A stretch of DNA of 34,955 nt from Negativicutes bacterium (GCA_021372785.1 JAJFTT010000051.1:1-34955), one strand, 5' to 3'. Positions 17,356 through 26,146 are shown, counted from the stretch's first letter. Notes: generated from the sequence alone by a model not told the origin. Numbers and translations: made by a program.

Positions 17356-17628
17356 ATGGCCAACAATAAATCCGCCATCAAGCGCGTGAAAATCACCGCC
17401 AAGAAAACTGCTCGGAACAATATTATTCGTTCCAAAGTTCGAAATTCCATCCGTAAGTTCAGACTCGCTATCACAAGCGAAGCGGAGAACAAGGATGTCA
17501 TTTTGAAGAATGCTATCAGCCAGATTGATAAAGCAGTTTCCAAAGGCATTTTACACAAGAACAACGCCGCCCGCAAAAAATCACGCTTAACCAAGCGACT
17601 CAACAAAGCGACCACGCCTGTTGCCTAA
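17356..17628 (+). CDS. rpsT: 30S ribosomal protein S20
   Basis: A 90-residue basic protein of the small ribosomal subunit that binds 16S rRNA. It begins MANNKSAIKRV and has the family segment KTARNNIIRSKVRNSIRKF and the end NNAARKKSRLTKRLNK. AAGGAGGTGA lies seven bases before the ATG at 17356; the longer open frame to 17248 simply contains the promoter. It faces holA, the normal arrangement in Clostridia, and shares a bidirectional terminator with it. Confidence 0.97.
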   Translation: MANNKSAIKRVKITAKKTARNNIIRSKVRNSIRKFRLAITSEAENKDVILKNAISQIDKAVSKGILHKNNAARKKSRLTKRLNKATTPVA

Positions 17629-17670
17629 GCATCTGCTTTGGTCGAGCCGGTCTTTGTTTTCTTTGTATAA

Positions 17671-17731
17671 AATAATAACACTCTGTGCTGTTAAAGAGGA
17701 AACCCTTCAACCGCAGAGCGTTTTATTTTTG
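17671..17731. terminator. bidirectional terminator between rpsT and holA
   Basis: AACACTCTG (17677-17685) and CAGAGCGTT (17714-17722) pair with one wobble, with further pairing of GTTAAAGAGG and CCCTTCAAC inside. On the plus strand TTTTATTTTT follows; on the minus strand ATTATTTTAT follows. It can end both convergent transcripts. Confidence 0.75.
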
Positions 17732-17751
17732 TACACAACACACACATCAGC

Positions 17752-18789
17752 TTAATGAATTTTGGCTAGAAAAGAACCAACCAATATTTCCAAAGCGATT
17801 TGTTTTTCCAGTTTACCGGTCAATACCGCTTCTTCTTTTTCCACCACTTCCGCTAAAAGCTGGTAGAGATCTTCCCGCCGGAATTTCGAGGCGCCAGAAG
17901 AGATTCGCTTGATAGCGAAAGGTCTGACTCCCAACGCTTCCGCCATCTGATTTTCATCGATTTTCTGCCGCTGCCATTCTTTTACCCGCACGATTTGCCG
18001 CAACTGATAGCGCACCAGCGCCAATAATCTAACCGGATCTTCTCCGCGGCGCAGCATTTCACTCAACAAATCCATGGCTTTGCCGCCTTGTTTGGCGGTT
18101 ATTAAATCCATTAACTCAAAGACATTGATTTCCGCAGAGGCGGCCAAATAAGGCAGGGCATCTTTCAATAAAATCGCTTTAGCCGGTGAAAAAAGCAGCG
18201 ACAGTTTCTCCACTTCCTGCTCGGCAATGCCGACTTGGCTGCCGGCTAAATTGACCAGATATTCCAGTAAACCATAATCGGCTTTTAATTGATGGGCAGT
18301 AAAAAAATCCTGCACGGTACGCAGCATATCATCCCGTTTTAAAACCGGGCATTCCACAACTTTTGCCAAGGGAAGCAGCAGCTTCGTGAATTTTCTTCTT
18401 TTATCAAGACTGCCATATTCGCAAAGTACCAAAATATTGCCGCCATTGCTCAGCAGATCCAACCAGGCTTTTTCTTCATTCCCGCTGTCCGGGATCGGTT
18501 CGGCAGTTTCTTCTTCGTTTTTACTTTTCCCTTTTAATAAACGGAAATTTTCAATAAAAACAAGCTTCCGGCCTCCCAGCAAACTGACCTGAAGTTGTTC
18601 TTCCAATTCAGGCAGGTGCAGATCACTGCCATTCAGCGTAACCAAATTATATTCTTGTTCTTCTTTTGGCACCAATGCAGATAACATCTGTTTGCAGCGC
18701 TGGACCTGCCAATAATCTTCCCCATAAATCAGATATAAATCAGCAATTTTTCCTTGTTTTAATTCGTTCTTTAATTGTCTCCAGTCCAT
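17752..18789 (-). CDS. holA: DNA polymerase III delta subunit
   Basis: 345 residues, normal for the delta subunit that opens the beta clamp in the clamp loader. The start MDWRQLKNELKQGKIADLYLIYGEDYW matches the family (YLIYGEDxxL). The mid region has LLSNGGNILVLCEYGSLDKR and the C-terminal domain has DPVRLLALVRYQLRQIVRVK and a FRREDLYQLLAEVVEKEEAVLTG segment. GAGGTGAGC precedes the ATG. It follows comEC by 60 bases, the standard comEA-comEC-holA order. Confidence 0.93.
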   Translation of the reverse strand: MDWRQLKNELKQGKIADLYLIYGEDYWQVQRCKQMLSALVPKEEQEYNLVTLNGSDLHLPELEEQLQVSLLGGRKLVFIENFRLLKGKSKNEEETAEPIPDSGNEEKAWLDLLSNGGNILVLCEYGSLDKRRKFTKLLLPLAKVVECPVLKRDDMLRTVQDFFTAHQLKADYGLLEYLVNLAGSQVGIAEQEVEKLSLLFSPAKAILLKDALPYLAASAEINVFELMDLITAKQGGKAMDLLSEMLRRGEDPVRLLALVRYQLRQIVRVKEWQRQKIDENQMAEALGVRPFAIKRISSGASKFRREDLYQLLAEVVEKEEAVLTGKLEKQIALEILVGSFLAKIH

Positions 18790-18849
18790 TGCAGCTCACC
18801 TCTTTTTATCTTAATTCGCAGCAGCGGCCGCCTTATCCTGCCAACCTGT

Positions 18850-21219
18850 TCATTCTCTTGCAAGACAGGCAGTCACGGTCCACTGTCTGCCGTCGCTGCG
18901 CAACCGAATCGCACCGACCTGATTCGTAGCATAAACTGCCGCCGCCGCTTTGGCTAAGCGATTAACGGTTTCCTCTGCCGGATGACCATAGCTGTTGTTA
19001 CGTCCGGCTGAAATGACTGCAATATCCGGCTGCCAGGCAGCCAGCAGCTGAGCGGAACTGGAACCGGTGCCACCGTGATGGGCAACTTTCAACACGACTG
19101 CAGCTTTTTCTGCTGTTACGGTTGCCAGCAATTGCTGCTCGGCGGCTGCCTCGATATCGCCGGTCAGCCAGATCACCGTCTCGCCATATTGCAGACGCAG
19201 CACAACCGAATCCTCGTTACCGCCATCCTGATTCACACCACAGAGTTTGACTTCGATCTCACACTCTTTGGCAATGCGAATCCGATCCCCCTTGGCGAGA
19301 CCAATCTGTTGCTCCGCCTGAGCCCTACTCAGCCATTGCTGCAAGTCCTGCGGCAATACAGCGTTCTCGGGCAGAGCATGCAAAAACAAGCGAAAGGGAA
19401 ATACCTGATTGACCTGGATCAATCCCTGATAGTGATCGCCATGCGCATGGGTCAGCAGCACAACATCCAATTGCTGGATACCCTGACGGCGCAGGAATGG
19501 CACCACTGCTTTTTTTCCTACGCTGCTTTCACCACTGGCAGAACCGCCGCCATCAATCAGCATTGTATGTCCATCGGAGAAACGAAAAAAGAGCGCTTCT
19601 CCCTGACCAACATCAAGCATCACCATTTCCATCGCATACGGCCATGGGTGCCAAATCCAGAGCATTACCGCTGTGAGAGCCGCAGCGGCAACTGCTTTCC
19701 TGCTGATTTTACCGTTGTTAAAAGGCCAGGCGCTGAGCAGCAATAAAACAGCATAACTGAATGCCACAGCAGGCCAGCCGGGTGTGGCAATATTATAAGC
19801 GGCAAAGGGCAATCCGGCAAAAAAACCACCGATTTTGACCAACACTCCAATATAAAGGTGAGTGGCGGCATATGCCCAGGCCGCAGCAGCCGGTCCCAGG
19901 GGAGTCAGACAAACCAACAGCAAGACTAAAAAGGGAGCCGGCAGAATGAACACAGCAAAAACCAAGTTACTGAGCGGAGCAATCAAAGAAATCTGATTGA
20001 ATAATTGAATACTCAGCGGTAACACCGCCGTCTGCGCCGCCAATGTCACGGCCAGCGTTAGGGCGATCGAATTTGGCAAGTGCAACTGCAACTGTAAAAA
20101 TTGAGCAAAACGGGCGGACCAAAGCAAGATGCCGGCTACCGCCGCAAAAGATAATTGAAATCCCGCTTCATAAAGAATAAACGGGTTTTGCAGACAAAGC
20201 AGCAAAGCGGTGAGCGCCAACAGGGAAGGCCATTGCGTTCTGCGCAGGATCAGTCTGGCCAGCAAGGCGAGAATGATCATCGTTCCCGCCCTTAACACAG
20301 AATCTTCCAAACCGGTCAGCAGCATAAAAAAAATGACAGCCAACATGGAAAAGCAATATTCCAGGTTCAACGGGAGCGGCAGCCGACGCAGCAACCAGCG
20401 AATCCCGGCTAAAAAGATGACGACATTGCCACCCGACACAGCCAGTAAATGCAATAATCCAGCCACTTGAAAGGAATCATACCATTCTTCCGGTAATTCG
20501 TCTGTCACACCGATGGTCAAACCCAGCAAGAAAGCAGCCTGCTCCGGCTGCAGATAGCTGCGGCCGTTGGCTTGGATTTCGGTCATTTGCCGGTAAATAC
20601 TGTGGCGAATCTGCCAGATCGAACGGATCAAAGAAACCTGTTCTGTCGGCTGCAACGAGCTAAACCCCGTTTTACTGACATAAATTCTGCCAATCATACC
20701 GCGTCTGTGGTTTTGCAGCTGCCAGTCGGGATCACCGAAATTGTACCGACCGCTGCTGACGGACAACTTGCCTTCCGCTTGCAGGAGATCCCCGGGCGCC
20801 GGCTGCAGCAGGATGCCCGCTTCAAAATAGACCTGTAATCTGCCCGGTATCGCCTCACTTTTTCGATTATGAATGATGGTTAGGTCATTCAGGCTCAGTT
20901 GCCAGGCGCCTTCGGCATCCTGCAGCGGAAATCCGTCGACACAGCCGCTGATCCGGACGGTTTCGTCTTGCCAGGATTCATCCAGCATAGCAGGCAGCCT
21001 GGCTGCGCGCACCGTAGTAAAGCAGAAACCGCCGAGCAAAGCAAGCGCTGCGACTAGCGGCAGCATCCGCCGGGTGCGCCGCAGCAACCGCCAGGCGAGC
21101 AGCAAGCAAAACCCAATCACTGCCAGTGGCAGCCAAGCCGGTCCCCAGGCACAGCCTTGCAGAAGAATACCACCGGCAAACCCGACACCAAGCCAAAAAA
21201 CAACTGTCTGCTGCATCAT
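18850..21219 (-). CDS. comEC: ComEC/Rec2 DNA-uptake channel protein
   Basis: A 789-residue membrane protein that carries single-stranded DNA across the cytoplasmic membrane in transformation. Three parts are visible. N-terminal membrane segments and an OB-like DUF4131 region cover about residues 1-190. A competence domain with many hydrophobic helices covers about 215-500 and includes LLHLLAVSGGNVVIFLAGI. A metallo-beta-lactamase domain covers about 525-780 with VMLDVGQGEALFFRF, LIDGGG, LLTHAHGDHYQG and VAHHGGTGSS. The HxHxDH motif is intact, so the nuclease-like domain may be active. The start ATG overlaps the comEA TGA as ATGA. The gene is complete. Confidence 0.95.
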   Translation of the reverse strand: MMQQTVVFWLGVGFAGGILLQGCAWGPAWLPLAVIGFCLLLAWRLLRRTRRMLPLVAALALLGGFCFTTVRAARLPAMLDESWQDETVRISGCVDGFPLQDAEGAWQLSLNDLTIIHNRKSEAIPGRLQVYFEAGILLQPAPGDLLQAEGKLSVSSGRYNFGDPDWQLQNHRRGMIGRIYVSKTGFSSLQPTEQVSLIRSIWQIRHSIYRQMTEIQANGRSYLQPEQAAFLLGLTIGVTDELPEEWYDSFQVAGLLHLLAVSGGNVVIFLAGIRWLLRRLPLPLNLEYCFSMLAVIFFMLLTGLEDSVLRAGTMIILALLARLILRRTQWPSLLALTALLLCLQNPFILYEAGFQLSFAAVAGILLWSARFAQFLQLQLHLPNSIALTLAVTLAAQTAVLPLSIQLFNQISLIAPLSNLVFAVFILPAPFLVLLLVCLTPLGPAAAAWAYAATHLYIGVLVKIGGFFAGLPFAAYNIATPGWPAVAFSYAVLLLLSAWPFNNGKISRKAVAAAALTAVMLWIWHPWPYAMEMVMLDVGQGEALFFRFSDGHTMLIDGGGSASGESSVGKKAVVPFLRRQGIQQLDVVLLTHAHGDHYQGLIQVNQVFPFRLFLHALPENAVLPQDLQQWLSRAQAEQQIGLAKGDRIRIAKECEIEVKLCGVNQDGGNEDSVVLRLQYGETVIWLTGDIEAAAEQQLLATVTAEKAAVVLKVAHHGGTGSSSAQLLAAWQPDIAVISAGRNNSYGHPAEETVNRLAKAAAAVYATNQVGAIRLRSDGRQWTVTACLARE

Positions 21220-21845
21220 TGCACCGTGATGAATGCTGCAATGGCAGCATAGATTCCGTTCCCAATGCCGGCAACTTGCATAATGTCCTCTATTTTTTGA
21301 AAATTGCCGTTCTTTTCCCGATAAGCAATAATCGCCTGCGCACGCACCTCGCCGATTTGCGGCAAAGTTGCCAGCGTTTCGGCATCCGCCAGATTGAGAT
21401 TCACCTTGCCGTCCGAAGTGGTCTGCCTGGCGTCTGCGTCTTCTGCCGCTGTTTCTCCGACAGAGGGAATATAATAACGCTGACCGTCTTGCAAAATGGC
21501 AGCGAGATTGATCTGATCCAAATCCGCCGCCTCGGTTTCACCTCCGGCCAGCAGAATGGCTTCACCCAAACGGCTGCCCCCGGTCAGCCGCAGCAAACCG
21601 GGCTGTCTGACCGCGCCGGCCAGATGCACCACAATTTCGCCTGCTTCTTCCTTCTGAACACTCTGCCTGTCGGCGGGAGTTAGCTCGTTCCTTTCCTTCT
21701 GCGCTCCGACATCATTCTCCGCAAGATTTTGTATGACAGCAGGTTGTATCGCAGCCGCATTCCACCAGCGGAGACCGGCGGCTGAGATGATAAGGCCGCC
21801 AAGCAGACCCAGGAACATCCCTTGCCGTAACGATAATTTATTCAT
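21216..21845 (-). CDS. comEA: ComEA helix-hairpin-helix DNA receptor
   Basis: A 209-residue membrane-anchored DNA-binding receptor. One N-terminal membrane helix (GMFLGLLGGLIISAAGLRWW, about residues 9-28) is followed by a linker. An SLBB domain follows (IVVHLAGAVRQPGLLRLTGG, about 70-130), and a C-terminal helix-hairpin-helix pair begins VNLNLADAETLATLPQIGEV and ends near the C-terminus at VAGIGNGIYAAI. AGGAGG lies nine bases before the ATG at 21845. It overlaps comEC by four bases. Confidence 0.94.
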   Translation of the reverse strand: MNKLSLRQGMFLGLLGGLIISAAGLRWWNAAAIQPAVIQNLAENDVGAQKERNELTPADRQSVQKEEAGEIVVHLAGAVRQPGLLRLTGGSRLGEAILLAGGETEAADLDQINLAAILQDGQRYYIPSVGETAAEDADARQTTSDGKVNLNLADAETLATLPQIGEVRAQAIIAYREKNGNFQKIEDIMQVAGIGNGIYAAIAAFITVQ

Positions 21846-21932
21846 CCATCATCGCCTCCTTTTCAGACGCAAGTATGGATATCATTTCCAGAATAAATCG
21901 AATAAATCCTGCTTTATTAAAAAAATAAATCG

Positions 21933-21962
21933 AAAAAAAACAGACCTTTTGAAAGGCCTGTT
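21933..21962 (-). terminator. terminator of the double-GNAT gene
   Basis: Minus strand arms AACAGGCCTTT and AAGGTCTGTT with a short loop are followed by T8 (21940-21933). It separates the GNAT gene from comEA. Confidence 0.85.
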
Positions 21963-21990
21963 CCCGTTCTCGTTGAACGCGCTTCGGTGA

Positions 21991-22935
21991 TTACTGCTTG
22001 CGAATCAGCATGGCGTGACCGCGGTGCATAGAAAATCGCTCATAATAACTTTGTAATGCTTCGTCGCAAATGAGATCGATGGAAGACATCTGGCGAAGCT
22101 GGTCCAGCATGCTTTGCATCAAACGACTGCCAATGCCGTGGTGCTGCATCTCCGGCAGCACTTCCAACAGCGGCAGAAAAGCAAACCGGACGCCATCGGA
22201 TAAGGCATTGACCAAACCAACCGGTTTCTTGGTGTGAAATTCCAGTGCCAGAACGAAACGATAACTATTTTGCAGAATTTTCATTAATTCTTCCCCGCTC
22301 AGCGGTTGCTGCCAACCCACACAAAATCCATTCAGTTGCTCCGCTGTGATGCCGTTTAAATCGGTTTGATACAGCAGGATAGGATATTGACTGTATTTCT
22401 GCAGAAAGGCGGAGGCATCCAACCGAAAAGTCAACGCATCATAACTGCTGCCGCCAACTTTACGCCGGCCTACCAGACGTTCGCATTCATAAAAGCCGAT
22501 TTTCTCCGCCAAAGCAATCATCGCGAGATTACCTGACCAGGTTTGGCTGTAAATTTCCTTGATCCCGTTACTTAAAAAATAGTGGATCAGCATCAGATAA
22601 GCAAGCGTACCCAGCCCCTGTTTGCGATCCTCCGGCAGCGGGATATCGATGCCGATCGCCGGTTTGCCATTTTCCATCAGATAGGAGCTGACCCAGCCGA
22701 TGTGCCTGTTATCCGGCAAGTAGAGTTCGAAACGGGTTCGCCGCGCCGTCAGCGGCAGTCGAAGCCTTTTTTGATACAATTCGGTCAGAGCTTTTGTATC
22801 CAATGGTTCATCCAACTCCCAGGGAGCATCCCAGGCCATCCATTCAGTCTCGGTCGTATACCACCGGACATAATCCTCAATATCCGGCAAATCAATATCT
22901 TTCAGAATCAACCGATCTGTGACTAGTTGCAGCAT
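21991..22935 (-). CDS. protein with two GNAT acetyltransferase domains
   Basis: A 314-residue protein. The first half (about 1-175) is a RimJ/L-type GNAT: it starts LQLVTDRLILKDIDLPDIEDY and has a motif A of the PLPEDRKQGLGTLAYLMLIHYF type (Q/R-x-x-G-x-G/A) and NLAMIALAEKIGFYECERLVG. The second half (about 190-314) is another GNAT with VLPEMQHHGIGSRLMQSMLDQL and the end SYYERFSMHRGHAM. Both halves keep an acetyl-CoA loop, so both may be active. A GTG at 22944 could extend it, but the ATG at 22935 is chosen as the family-like start. It is a single-gene unit with its own terminator. Substrates are unknown. Confidence 0.82.
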   Translation of the reverse strand: MLQLVTDRLILKDIDLPDIEDYVRWYTTETEWMAWDAPWELDEPLDTKALTELYQKRLRLPLTARRTRFELYLPDNRHIGWVSSYLMENGKPAIGIDIPLPEDRKQGLGTLAYLMLIHYFLSNGIKEIYSQTWSGNLAMIALAEKIGFYECERLVGRRKVGGSSYDALTFRLDASAFLQKYSQYPILLYQTDLNGITAEQLNGFCVGWQQPLSGEELMKILQNSYRFVLALEFHTKKPVGLVNALSDGVRFAFLPLLEVLPEMQHHGIGSRLMQSMLDQLRQMSSIDLICDEALQSYYERFSMHRGHAMLIRKQ

Positions 22936-22944
22936 TAATCCCAC

Positions 22945-23356
22945 ACCCTTCCAGAAGATGACGCCCGCTTCGTTCCCGCTTTGATCTTTCCGGATCAGCA
23001 GAGAAAAGGCCTTTTGATATGTTCTCTTGATTCTGTTGTTATTTTATGCCGGATGCAACAGAAAAGCAAGCGCCTTCTGTTTTTTCCTTTTGCTTTGTCC
23101 CCTTTTTATTGTCTGTTCTGCGAACTCGCTTATCCCGATTCGCTTGCTTTTCATCTTGGGGGATTCCGTCTTTTTTCTTTGCTTTTTTTATGAAAACATT
23201 CTGTCTTCCCTGTTGATTGGGAAAACTCTTCCCTTCGGAATACTCTCTCTTAATTCCTTGTAATCCTGTCAGAATTAAGTCTTTTTTTTTCATCTGTCTT
23301 ATGATATACTATAAATAAAGCACCTCTGGATTTTCTCGCCGGGGTGATAAAAAATA
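22945..23356. other. gene-free stretch between double-GNAT and DUF1858 genes
   Basis: No supported gene. The region is strongly pyrimidine-rich on the plus strand from about 23030 to 23290, which yields spurious open frames on both strands without ribosome binding sites. A perfect 12-base palindrome AAAAGGCCTTTT (23004-23015) lies within a wider AGAGAA/TTCTCT repeat (23000-23005 and 23022-23027). TATACT/TATAAA-like boxes near 23304-23316 may belong to a promoter for the DUF1858 gene, but no clear -35 box is visible. Confidence 0.4.
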
Positions 23357-23367
23357 AGGAGTGATAG

Positions 23368-23571
23368 ATGATGATTACGAAAGAAATCGGTATTGTGGAA
23401 TTGGTAGAAAAATATCCTGCCGCCGCTATGATTTTAATGCAAGCCGGGATGGGCTGCCTGGGCTGTGCTGCTTCTCAGTTTGAAACATTGGAACAAGGCT
23501 GCGCTGCGCACGGTATCGACGTTGACGCCTTAGTAAATACCCTGAACGAAGAATTGGTCTCAGTGAAATAA
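23368..23571 (+). CDS. DUF1858-domain small cysteine protein
   Basis: A 67-residue protein matching the DUF1858 family seen in many anaerobes, often near hybrid-cluster proteins or as an N-terminal module. It starts with the typical VELVEKYPAAAMILMQAGMG and has Cys30-x2-Cys33 (GCLGCAAS), the likely metal- or cluster-binding pair, and ends with an EELVSVK tail. AAGGAGTG precedes the ATG at 23368. It is a single gene with a strong terminator directly behind. The biochemical role of the family is not established; a redox or sulfur role is only suspected. Confidence 0.9.
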   Translation: MMITKEIGIVELVEKYPAAAMILMQAGMGCLGCAASQFETLEQGCAAHGIDVDALVNTLNEELVSVK

Positions 23572-23576
23572 ATCCG

Positions 23577-23618
23577 AAAAAACAGGACAGGTTGAAGTTG
23601 CAGCCTGTCCTGTTTTTT
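23577..23618 (+). terminator. terminator of the DUF1858 gene
   Basis: Perfect 15-base arms (23577-23591 and 23604-23618), GC-rich at the loop side (GGACAGG/CCTGTCC), ending in T6. It can work in both directions. Confidence 0.92.
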
Positions 23619-23619
23619 C

Positions 23620-24028
23620 AATTTTCACTAGATTTGCAGGCTGAAATGCTCAAAAGTAAAACAACCGCCGCCTTGCTTTAATTTTCCGGTTTCTGCCGGC
23701 CAATTGAAAGCCGGATTGATCTCAGTAATTCAGGATGGCTCGCCCGCGAGACTATGACATGCCGGTAAAACCCGCTGGATTGCGAATTGACGCACTCTCT
23801 GAGCCGATTGAAGAAACAACAGCGGAGCCGCGCCGGGTTCAAAAGCAGACAGTGTCCCGCTATCAATCATAGAACCGGAGCAAAGATGCTGACGTTCCGC
23901 TGCGTAAGGGCAGAGATGAACCTGTGGGTGACGCATTGCATGCGGTAAACATCACAAGGGGTTTCTCCCAATGCTTGTTTTCGCTGACGGCAGAGGCAGC
24001 AGTGTCGATTTGCTCTGCGGAAAACCAG
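23620..24028 (-). other. region without an intact gene behind the esterase gene, possible decayed coding sequence
   Basis: An ATG overlapping the esterase stop (ATGA at 24030-24027) begins a frame that stops after 26 codons, and the same frame reopens from about 23936 as MRHPQVHLCPYAAERQHLC and again near 23720 as EINPAFNWPAETGKLKQGGG. The pieces share one frame interrupted by two stops, which suggests a broken gene, but I do not recognise the family. It may simply be non-coding. Confidence 0.3.
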
Positions 24029-24778
24029 TCATTGATGTTTTTCTTCCTGCTCTCTTTTGCCCAGCCAGATCAAACCCTGCGCCAAGCGATTGGGAATTTC
24101 CTTAAAATGCCCGCCTTCGTGCCATTGCAGTACCGTTTCTTTGATTCTGGGGTCCGCTGCCAGCATTTGCGCTGCCTGACGGGTTGCTTCCCCTACAGCA
24201 GCCAAGCGCGGACTGCGGGCTTTTTCTTCGCCGCGTCCCAAACTCAAGTAAAGCCGCGCATTTGCTCTGATGGTATGGGTTTTCATATAATCCAGAAAGC
24301 CTTCATACCAGAGGGATCCGGAACAGCAGGCGGCGGCTGCAAAAGCATCGGTTTGATACAAAGCCCAAAAAGCCATCAAACCGGCCAGCGAATAACCCAG
24401 AATTGCATTATGCTCCGGATCTGTCCAGACGGGATAAGATTGCTCCACTTTGACTTTTAAAACAGTCAGCAGCCAATCTAGCGTCAGAGCCGCTTTGCCG
24501 GGGAAGGCAGCTTCCGACTTAAAAACAGCCGCGGCCGGCCAGGGTGAAAAGTCAAACTGATTCTTTGCATCGGCAAATGTCACCACCAGAGAAGGTTGGC
24601 AAATTCCTTCAGCCACAGCGGCTTCTACAAGCTGCATGATCTCCGTAAATTCCGCGACCGATTCTCCACCCGAAACAGCATAGACTGCCGCATATTTTTT
24701 ACCCGGCCCGCTGCCGGCAGGAAGATAGACAAAACAGGGAATATCGTTGATTTGCATCGTTTCGATCGTACCGTTCAT
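24029..24778 (-). CDS. alpha/beta-hydrolase fold esterase (enterochelin-esterase/esterase D-like)
   Basis: A 249-residue hydrolase of the putative-esterase type. The nucleophile elbow is G-Y-S130-L-A-G within NAILGYSLAGLMAFWAL, and a likely catalytic His224 is in WHEGGHFKEIP; the acid residue is uncertain, perhaps in the GRGEEKARS region. No signal peptide is seen, so it is probably cytoplasmic. The ATG at 24778 follows GAGGTAGGGCGG. It lies downstream of the M42 peptidase gene but behind a hairpin terminator. Substrate is unknown; siderophore ester, acyl ester and S-formylglutathione-type activities are all found in related folds. Confidence 0.75.
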   Translation of the reverse strand: MNGTIETMQINDIPCFVYLPAGSGPGKKYAAVYAVSGGESVAEFTEIMQLVEAAVAEGICQPSLVVTFADAKNQFDFSPWPAAAVFKSEAAFPGKAALTLDWLLTVLKVKVEQSYPVWTDPEHNAILGYSLAGLMAFWALYQTDAFAAAACCSGSLWYEGFLDYMKTHTIRANARLYLSLGRGEEKARSPRLAAVGEATRQAAQMLAADPRIKETVLQWHEGGHFKEIPNRLAQGLIWLGKREQEEKHQ

Positions 24779-24814
24779 CCGCCCTACCTCTTTTCATGGC
24801 TGACCGCAGCCCTA

Positions 24815-24850
24815 TAAAAAACCGCCTGGTGGCAATAACAGGCTTTTTTC
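24815..24850 (-). terminator. hairpin terminator between the M42 peptidase and esterase genes
   Basis: GCCTG (24824-24828) and CAGGC (24839-24843) form a short stem; T-runs lie on both sides (TTTTTT on each strand). It lies 110 bases beyond the peptidase stop. Short stem, so moderate strength. Confidence 0.55.
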
Positions 24851-24953
24851 TCTCTCAAGCGTCAAAGAAAGCCTGCTGTGTTTTGCTCGTGATCAACGAA
24901 GTTCGCCACCGATTCGTTCGCCTTATCACTGCAGACATTGCTTCGTTGAGAAA

Positions 24954-25982
24954 CTAGGCTAAATAAGCTTGCAGCAGTTTAAAGGTATTGGCCAACCCGT
25001 CGATATGGCTGCGCTCGTAGCCATGTGAGGCATAGACACCCGGACCGATTAAACCATGACGCACGTCAAAACCGGCGCGCAGCGTGACTTCCACATCGGA
25101 ACCGTACATGGGATAAACATCCAGCGCATAATCCGCAGCGGCTCTTTGAGCGGCAGCAATCAGCTCGTTGGTCAATGCATAATGGTAAACGCCGCCGGAA
25201 TCTTTCGGGCAGATAGAAACCATACGTTCGCTGCATTTTAAGCCGCTGCCCACGCAGCCCATATCGACCGAAATCACATCTTCGATGCAGTCGGGAATAC
25301 CGGCGGCGCCGCCATGACCGACCTCCTCAAACATGGTAAAACTGAGCCAGACATTGCGGTTGGGGATCAGCTTTTCATCGGCATAATATTTAGCTATGGT
25401 CAACAGGACAGCGGAAGAGGCCTTATCATCCAGAAAGCGGCTCTTGATATAACCTTTTTTCGTCACGGTGAAGCGCGGATTCAAAGCGATAAAATCACCG
25501 TTCTGAATCCCCAAATCCTCCACATCTTTGGCGTTGGCAACAAATTCATCGAGAAGAACTTCGATGTTTGCCTTAAAATCGCGGGGATCGTTGACTTTGG
25601 GGTTGACATGCGCAGAGGCATTGGCAATTTGCAGGGTGCCTTCGTATTCCCTGCCGTCGCGCGTGATCACCGTAACCTGTTCGGTTTCGGTGTTATTCGG
25701 ATTGAGACCGCCAATGTTGGCGAGCATCAAGCCGCCGTTTGCTTTGATACCGGCCACCACGCCGCCCAAAGTGTCGACATGACCGAACAGCATCAGAGGA
25801 GAACCGCTGCCGCCTAAATCAACATTCACTCCGCCTTTGCGCAGCGTATTCGGTTGGTAACCCATTGCCTGCAATTCATTGCAGAGGAATGCCGTAATTT
25901 CTTTTGTGTAACCGGAAGGGCTCTTGATAGCCAGCATCCGTTCCAGAACATCCAACATATAATCAATATACTTCTGCTCCAT
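24954..25982 (-). CDS. M42-family (M20/M42-type) metallo-aminopeptidase
   Basis: A 342-residue dinuclear-metal peptidase. Metal-site segments are LMLFGHVDTLGG (His and Asp near residues 68-70), FLDDKASSAVLL, and the catalytic-acid region SFTMFEEVGHGGAAGIP; further ligands are in ISVDMG and in the C-terminal ASHGYERSHIDGL. Length and motif order fit M42 aminopeptidases, which form dodecameric shells that trim peptides. The ATG at 25988 directly abuts AGGAGG, while the ATG at 25982 (MEQKYIDYML) has six-base spacing, so the latter is chosen. It has its own promoter at 26045-26017. Confidence 0.87.
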   Translation of the reverse strand: MEQKYIDYMLDVLERMLAIKSPSGYTKEITAFLCNELQAMGYQPNTLRKGGVNVDLGGSGSPLMLFGHVDTLGGVVAGIKANGGLMLANIGGLNPNNTETEQVTVITRDGREYEGTLQIANASAHVNPKVNDPRDFKANIEVLLDEFVANAKDVEDLGIQNGDFIALNPRFTVTKKGYIKSRFLDDKASSAVLLTIAKYYADEKLIPNRNVWLSFTMFEEVGHGGAAGIPDCIEDVISVDMGCVGSGLKCSERMVSICPKDSGGVYHYALTNELIAAAQRAAADYALDVYPMYGSDVEVTLRAGFDVRHGLIGPGVYASHGYERSHIDGLANTFKLLQAYLA

Positions 25983-26016
25983 TTTCATCCTCCTAAAAAA
26001 TTCAGTGCCTGCCGAT

Positions 26017-26045
26017 ATTGTAGCACCGGCGGAAATGATTGTAAA
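26017..26045 (-). promoter_or_regulatory. promoter of the M42 peptidase gene
   Basis: Minus strand TTTACA at 26045-26040, 17-base spacer, TACAAT at 26022-26017. Only about 35 bases separate the -10 from the start codon. Confidence 0.65.
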
Positions 26046-26115
26046 GGATTCGAATGAGAAAAGCCGAAAAGCAGGAAACTGTCCGTTTTATTTGAGCGAT
26101 TGCCTCGATTCCCTC

Positions 26116-26146
26116 TTGACGCGCAAACGCTGATCGTGTTTACTAT
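26116..26146 (+). promoter_or_regulatory. possible promoter of the aminotransferase gene
   Basis: TTGACG at 26116-26121 is followed by TTTACT (17-base spacer) or TACTAT (19-base spacer). The divergent peptidase promoter is 70 bases away. Moderate match only. Confidence 0.45.

Noticed and set aside
19075-19746. 223-codon plus-strand open frame within comEC
   Set aside because: Antisense shadow of the ComEC metallo-beta-lactamase domain.
23027-23263. 78-codon hydrophobic plus-strand frame and the opposing 84-codon lysine-rich minus-strand frame
   Set aside because: Both are produced by the pyrimidine-rich tract; the plus frame starts at TTG and neither has a ribosome binding site.
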